From Sagittula salina (lineage in GTDB: Bacteria > Pseudomonadota > Alphaproteobacteria > Rhodobacterales > Rhodobacteraceae): a DNA stretch of 61,288 nucleotides. The first letter of the stretch is position 1. The number at the start of each line of letters is the position of its first letter. The translations under genes and the position numbers were made by a program. Below, one piece after another: positions 59,330-61,288 of this stretch. Below the pieces are notes generated by a model, which had not been told where the DNA came from, ran no database searches, and saw only the letters and a program-made list of their open reading frames with translations. The stretch covers positions 1 through 61,288 of the forward strand of contig NZ_JAGISH010000019.1 in assembly GCF_017813235.1 (NCBI RefSeq). Direction: 5' to 3'.

Positions 59330-60412
59330 ATGAGCGACTCACCCTCCAACACATTGAAGATCTCTGTCATTCCCGGCGACGGCATCGGCAAGGAAGTCAT
59401 CCCCGAAGGCCTGCGCGCGCTGGAGGCGGTGGCCAGCAAGCACGCCATCGGGTTGCAGTTCGACGAGGTCGATTTCGCCTCGTGCGACTATTACCTCAAG
59501 CACGGGCAGATGATGCCCGACGACTGGAAGGCGCAGGTCGGCGGCCATGACGCGCTGTTCTTCGGCGCGGTTGGCTGGCCGGAAACGGTGCCGGATCACG
59601 TGTCGCTCTGGGGGTCGCTGATCCAGTTCCGACGGCAGTTCGACCAGTATGTGTCGCTGCGCCCGGCGCGGCTGATGCCCGGCGTGCCCTGCCCGCTGGC
59701 GGGGCGGCAACCGGGCGATATCGACATGTGGATCGTGCGCGAGAACACCGAAGGGGAATATTCCTCCATCGGGGGGCGCATGTTCGAAGGCACCCCGCGC
59801 GAGGTTGTCATGCAGGAAACCGTCATGTCGCGGCACGGGGTGGACCGGGTGCTGAGATACGCCTTTGACCTCGCCGCCCGCAGGCCGCGCCGCAAGCTGA
59901 CCTCGGCAACCAAATCGAACGGCATTTCCATCACCATGCCGTGGTGGGACGAACGCGTGGCGGAGATGGCAGAGGCCTACCCGGAGGTCGCGGTGGACAA
60001 GTACCACATCGACATTCTGGCGGCGCATTTCGTGCTGAATCCGGACCGCTTTGACGTGGTGGTGGCGTCGAACCTGTTCGGGGATATCCTGTCGGATCTG
60101 GGGCCCGCCTGTACCGGGACCATCGGCATCGCGCCTTCGGGCAACATCAATCCCGAGCGGGATTTTCCGTCGCTGTTCGAGCCGGTCCATGGGTCGGCAC
60201 CGGATATCGCGGGCCTGGGGGTGGCGAACCCCGTGGGGCAGATCTGGGCGGGTGCGATGATGCTGGAGCATCTGGGCCACGCGGAGGCCGCCGCCGACAT
60301 GATGCGTGCCATCGAGGCGGTGCTGGCCGATCCGCGTCTGCGCACCCGCGATCTGGGCGGCACGGCGGACACTGAAACCTGCGGCAAGGCCATCGCGGAG
60401 CGGCTGGCCTGA
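59330..60412 (+). CDS. ttuC: Tartrate dehydrogenase/decarboxylase (TtuC/DmlA family, second paralogue)
   Basis: A 360-residue enzyme very typical of tartrate dehydrogenases: PGDGIGKEV at the N-terminus, SRHGVDRVLRYAFDLA, the ATKSNGISITMPWWDERV substrate block and NLFGDILSDLGPA. Such enzymes turn meso- or L-tartrate into glycerate or oxaloglycolate and D-malate into pyruvate. GAGGT lies before the ATG at 59330. It is the second gene of the LysR-controlled pair. TtuC versus DmlA cannot be separated by sequence alone. Confidence 0.85.
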   Translation: MSDSPSNTLKISVIPGDGIGKEVIPEGLRALEAVASKHAIGLQFDEVDFASCDYYLKHGQMMPDDWKAQVGGHDALFFGAVGWPETVPDHVSLWGSLIQFRRQFDQYVSLRPARLMPGVPCPLAGRQPGDIDMWIVRENTEGEYSSIGGRMFEGTPREVVMQETVMSRHGVDRVLRYAFDLAARRPRRKLTSATKSNGISITMPWWDERVAEMAEAYPEVAVDKYHIDILAAHFVLNPDRFDVVVASNLFGDILSDLGPACTGTIGIAPSGNINPERDFPSLFEPVHGSAPDIAGLGVANPVGQIWAGAMMLEHLGHAEAAADMMRAIEAVLADPRLRTRDLGGTADTETCGKAIAERLA

Positions 60413-60470
60413 CGGGCTTTGCCTGCGTGCCTGGACCCACGCCGGGGCGACCGGCGCGGGCAATCGCGGC

Positions 60471-61217
60471 CTAGCGGCGAAGCCAGCCCAGCGTATCCTC
60501 TGTCGGGCCGCCGGGCTTGTATTCCGCCCCCAGCGGCCGGTCCCAGCCCATCGCGGCGATGGCGTCAAAGACGTAGGGGTAATGTACCTCGCCGTGATCC
60601 GGCGCGCCGCGATCGGGGAGGGAGGCGAACTGCACATGCCCGACGATGGGCAGAAGCGCCTTCAGGCGCGTGGTGATGTCGCCCTCCGTCCGGCCCACAT
60701 GGTAGCAGTCGAACATCAGCTTGATGCCCGGCAGGTCCAGCTCTGACAAAATCGCCGCCGCCTGGTCGGTGGTCTTCAGGAAATAGCCCGGCGCGTCGTG
60801 GCGGTTCAGCGGCTCGATCAGCAGGGTGATCGTGTCGGGGGCCTGCGCGCGGGCATGGCGCAGCGTATCGAGGAAGGCCGCGTGCGCCTCCGGCCCTTCG
60901 GCAAAGCCCGCCATGACGTGGATAGCGCCGCAGCCGGTGGCATCCGCATAGGCAATCGCCTGATCGACGGCGGCGCGCGCGTCGGCCGCGCGGCCGGGCA
61001 GGGCGGACAGGCCGTTTTCGCCCGGATTGCCGCGCACCGTGTTCAGCCCCAGCAGCGGCAGGCCGGTTTCGTCCAGCGCGGCTTTCACCGCGTCGGCGGG
61101 GACCGCGTAGGGCCAGTGGCATTCCACCGCGTCGAATCCCGCCGCATGGGCGGCGCGAATGGCGTCGGGCAGCGGGCGGTCGGCCCAGAGAAAGCCGAGG
61201 TTTGCCGAGAATTTCAT
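60471..61217 (-). CDS. otnI: 2-oxo-tetronate isomerase (hydroxypyruvate isomerase family)
   Basis: A 248-residue TIM-barrel isomerase of the Hyi family. Metal ligands are visible in LIEPLNRHD, MFDCYHVG, GHVQFA and GAEYKPGG. It interconverts 2-oxo- and 3-oxo-tetronate, linking LtnD to OtnK. The ATG at 61217 overlaps the otnC stop (ATGA) once the circle is closed; an in-frame GTG at 61226 would overlap otnC more. Full length for the family. It ends the minus-strand tetronate operon and converges on ttuC. Confidence 0.9.
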   Translation of the reverse strand: MKFSANLGFLWADRPLPDAIRAAHAAGFDAVECHWPYAVPADAVKAALDETGLPLLGLNTVRGNPGENGLSALPGRAADARAAVDQAIAYADATGCGAIHVMAGFAEGPEAHAAFLDTLRHARAQAPDTITLLIEPLNRHDAPGYFLKTTDQAAAILSELDLPGIKLMFDCYHVGRTEGDITTRLKALLPIVGHVQFASLPDRGAPDHGEVHYPYVFDAIAAMGWDRPLGAEYKPGGPTEDTLGWLRR

Positions 61218-61288
61218 GCATCCCACTCCACGTCAAAGGTCGTGACCACGGCGCGGACCTGCGCCTCTGTCAGCGCGCGGGCACCCAT
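61212..61288. repeat. Terminal redundancy, right copy
   Basis: Identical over all 77 bases to positions 1-77. Removing one copy gives a circle of 61,211 bp. An exact overlap of this odd length is what a k-mer assembler leaves at the ends of a closed circle. Confidence 0.95.

Noticed and set aside
1..61288. tRNA, rRNA, relaxase, type IV secretion or transposase genes
   Set aside because: Searched by eye in all gaps and recognised proteins; none could be supported.

Overview
The window is best read as one complete circular plasmid of 61,211 bp. The last 77 bases (61212-61288) repeat the first 77 exactly, and the otn operon reads straight through the junction. Base composition is high-GC. The replication and partition genes (a RepA-type 'replication initiator protein A' next to parAB) and the close match to known gene sets for sulfolactate, D-tartrate and rhizobial-style rhamnose use point to an alphaproteobacterium of the Rhodobacterales (roseobacter/Paracoccus-like). 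That placement is inference from protein families; no rRNA or tRNA gene is present. I saw no transposase, integrase, phage, relaxase or type IV secretion gene.

Layout. (1) 60471-61217 continuing through 3-2800, minus strand: otnI-otnC-otnK-ltnD for L-threonate/tetronate breakdown to dihydroxyacetone phosphate, with a LacI regulator (2925-4004). (2) 4182-11638, plus strand: a ribose-type ABC importer, a two-subunit ATP-dependent dihydroxyacetone kinase (dhaK, dhaL) and an aldo/keto reductase. The divergent gap carries three copies of TTTACTAAA, probable LacI operators. (3) 11653-16779, minus: a NitT/TauT-like ABC importer, a GntR regulator and an orphan citrate-lyase-alpha homologue; opposite to it (17005-18741) an FAH-fold hydrolase and a beta-hydroxyacid dehydrogenase. 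(4) 18799-26558: a TauE/SafE exporter, a second FAH hydrolase, a three-gene tripartite tricarboxylate transporter, an alpha/beta hydrolase, and a divergent FadR-like regulator with a second TauE/SafE exporter; substrate unknown. (5) 26691-37496: a complete L-rhamnose regulon (rhaA, rhaDE, rhaR, rhaSTPQ, rhaU, rhaK). (6) 37587-41925: repA, an iteron-type origin with a perfect DnaA box, parA, parB and four parS-like palindromes. (7) 41987-45755: shikimate/quinate dehydrogenase and 3-dehydroshikimate dehydratase with a LysR regulator, giving protocatechuate. (8) 45824-54361: a (R,S)-3-sulfolactate regulon (suyAB, slcC, comC, a tripartite transporter with fused membrane subunits, a sulfite-exporter candidate and a divergent GntR regulator). 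(9) 54422-55014: a parDE toxin-antitoxin pair. (10) 55020-60412: D-tartrate dehydratase, two LysR regulators and two tandem tartrate/D-malate dehydrogenase paralogues.

The plasmid therefore looks like a chain of self-contained 'importer + enzymes + own regulator' cassettes for plant- and algae-derived sugar acids, rhamnose, shikimate and sulfonates, held by one rep-par module and one addiction module. The least explained parts are cassettes (3) and (4). The most informative non-coding signals are the parS-like palindromes embedded in repA, parA and parB, the iteron/DnaA-box origin, and regulator-specific palindromes in nearly every divergent gap.
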